Source: Erinaceus europaeus | Lineage: Eukaryota > Chordata > Mammalia > Eulipotyphla > Erinaceidae | Assembly (NCBI RefSeq): GCF_950295315.1 | Contig: NC_080162.1 | Span: forward strand, 73,377,729-73,441,728 | DNA: 64,000 nt | Reading direction: 5' to 3' | Shown here: positions 63,070 to 64,000 of the stretch, one piece after another | How positions within the stretch are numbered: position 1 is the first letter of the stretch | Layout of the letters: each line of letters opens with the position of its first letter | Translations under genes and position numbers: made by a program | Notes under the pieces: generated by a model | Told to the model about the DNA's origin: nothing | Database searches by the model: none | The model's input: only the letters and a program-made list of their open reading frames with translations

Positions 63070-64000
63070 AACACAGACTGAGTATTTTTAATACATAGAC
63101 TGAGTCTTTGATATGCTGACTCTCTCAAAAGTCTAGACCAGGCAGAACAGAAGCAACCGGTGGCACAGCTATATATAAGATGCTGGGTATTATACTCCAA
63201 TCCCTAACAAAGGGACTTTTCAAAGTTAACCCAGTTACCAAATAATGTGATGATAACAATAACTATCTATTGTCTTCTTGAACCCTAAGACAGCAGGAAC
63301 ATCATATTTCCACAATAGAGCCTATATTTCCCCCAGTCCTGGAACCTTAGGGTGGGGCCCACTTTCCTGCATGCTTCTCTCAATTCATATCAAATAATAT
63401 TGCATCCGCCAATCACAACCTAATCAATGCAAAGAGTGCCACCCCAGCATGCTTCACTTCAGACTGTGTCCAGAGACTTTAGGTGTGGAATGACAACCCT
63501 TCAGCTTCATCACTCTGGTGAGACCTTTCCGTTCATAGTATTCTCTAATTCCATTCCAGGTGGTCCACTTCCTAATACAGTCCCCAAACCTAGATATAGA
63601 CCAGGTCCCCTGAGATAGAGCATATGTTCACATGTATCCATAAACCAGGGCAAAATATATACCTGAAAGCAGAAGTACACAAGAGTCTGCAGTGAGCCCC
63701 CCCCCCCCAACACTTCATCTGCACTATTCCAGCCTTTAGGTCCATGATTGTTCAACAATTTGTTTGGCTTTGTATGATAACTCTTTTCAGCCACCAGGTT
63801 CCAAATGCCAGCATGATGCTGACCAGACTTCCCTGGACTGAAGGCCCCACCAATGTGTCCTGGAGCTCTGCTTCCCCAGAGACCCACCCTACTAGGGAAA
63901 GAGAGAGGCAGACTGGGAGTATGGATCAACCAGTCAATGCCCATGTTCAGTGGGGAAGCAATTACAGAAGCCAGACCTTCCACCTTCTGCAACACACAAC
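63070..64000 (+). mobile_element. Repeat R, runs off the window
   Basis: Starts 'acagactgagtatttttaatac' and follows the inverted R at 51.6-52.7 kb throughout ('caaataatgtgatgataac', 'gaccaggtcccctgag', 'ccaccaatgtgtcctggagc'). The last bases lie about 160 bp before the expected R 3' end. A C-run at 63699-63708 sits where other copies have 'gtgagtacctccc'. Confidence 0.9.

Noticed and set aside
1..64000. CRISPR array, operon, phage or bacterial mobile element
   Set aside because: No spaced identical repeats, ribosome binding sites or bacterial gene organisation; the repeat content is entirely mammalian.

Overview
This is a repeat-dense stretch of a mammalian nuclear genome, almost certainly from a hedgehog (Erinaceidae). 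The evidence is a set of tRNA-derived SINEs whose bodies (CTGCAGGTGGGGAGC, GTGAAGCAGGTCTGCAGGTG, and an AAC/AAT-rich tail) match what I remember of the ERI-type SINEs of Erinaceus, together with young L1 elements ending in CCCCAATAAAGAAAT. I see no intact host protein-coding gene, no convincing host exon, no functional tRNA or rRNA gene and no CRISPR array. The window looks intergenic or intronic, and its content is layers of transposable elements of different ages.

Family labels used here are mine. SINE-A has a tRNA-like head, a pyrimidine-rich body and a tail of AAC/AAT triplets ending GGGCAACAAAAGGGAATAAA. SINE-B has a similar head and a shorter body ending CCAATAAATAAA. Some A or B copies also carry a 3' box, GGATTCATAGTGCAGGCACC. 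SINE-C is short (GCATAATGGTTATGCAAA near the start, AAGCCAGAGCTGAGC near the end). SINE-D has GGTGGCACAGTGATAAAGC and CACATGTGCAAGAGTGATG. SINE-E has TCTCAGCAGTGAAGCACC. 'Repeat R' is a 1-2 kb sequence ending with GGTGGGAATTGTGTGGAGTT and an A-rich tail.

Layout. Positions 1-6.6 kb hold two ancient, decayed L1s broken up by many SINEs. 6.67-12.48 kb is a nearly full-length young L1 with 5'UTR, a frameshifted ORF1, an ORF2 carrying several stops and frameshifts, and a 3'UTR with poly(A) signal. 12.5-20 kb holds SINEs, an L2, a MaLR-type LTR and little else. 20.3-23.6 kb holds a long repeat R and a hAT element split by later insertions. 24.5-25.2 kb is repeated almost identically, inverted, at 34.1-34.8 kb. 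29.97-30.40 kb is a solo LTR with a perfect 6-bp target-site duplication (TSD). 33.4 kb holds a 210-bp retroposon with an AAG-rich tail inside a SINE. 37.14-39.22 kb holds an L1 lacking its 3' part and poly(A) but flanked by an 18-bp perfect TSD, next to a tailless SINE head at the same target. 43-50 kb mixes SINEs, repeat R and ancient repeats. 51.25-53.6 kb is a SINE whose tail was invaded by a 5'-inverted L1/R element. 54-64 kb holds MIRs, SINEs, a SINE dimer, an L1 inserted in a MIR, and an ORF2-R junction running off the end.

The elements are linked by mechanism. The only retrotransposition machinery encoded is L1, here inactive. SINEs, repeat R, the AAG-tailed retroposon and the tailless copies carry L1-style target duplications and are best read as products of L1 enzymes supplied from elsewhere in the genome. 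TSDs could be read directly for about twenty insertions, giving a partial relative chronology.
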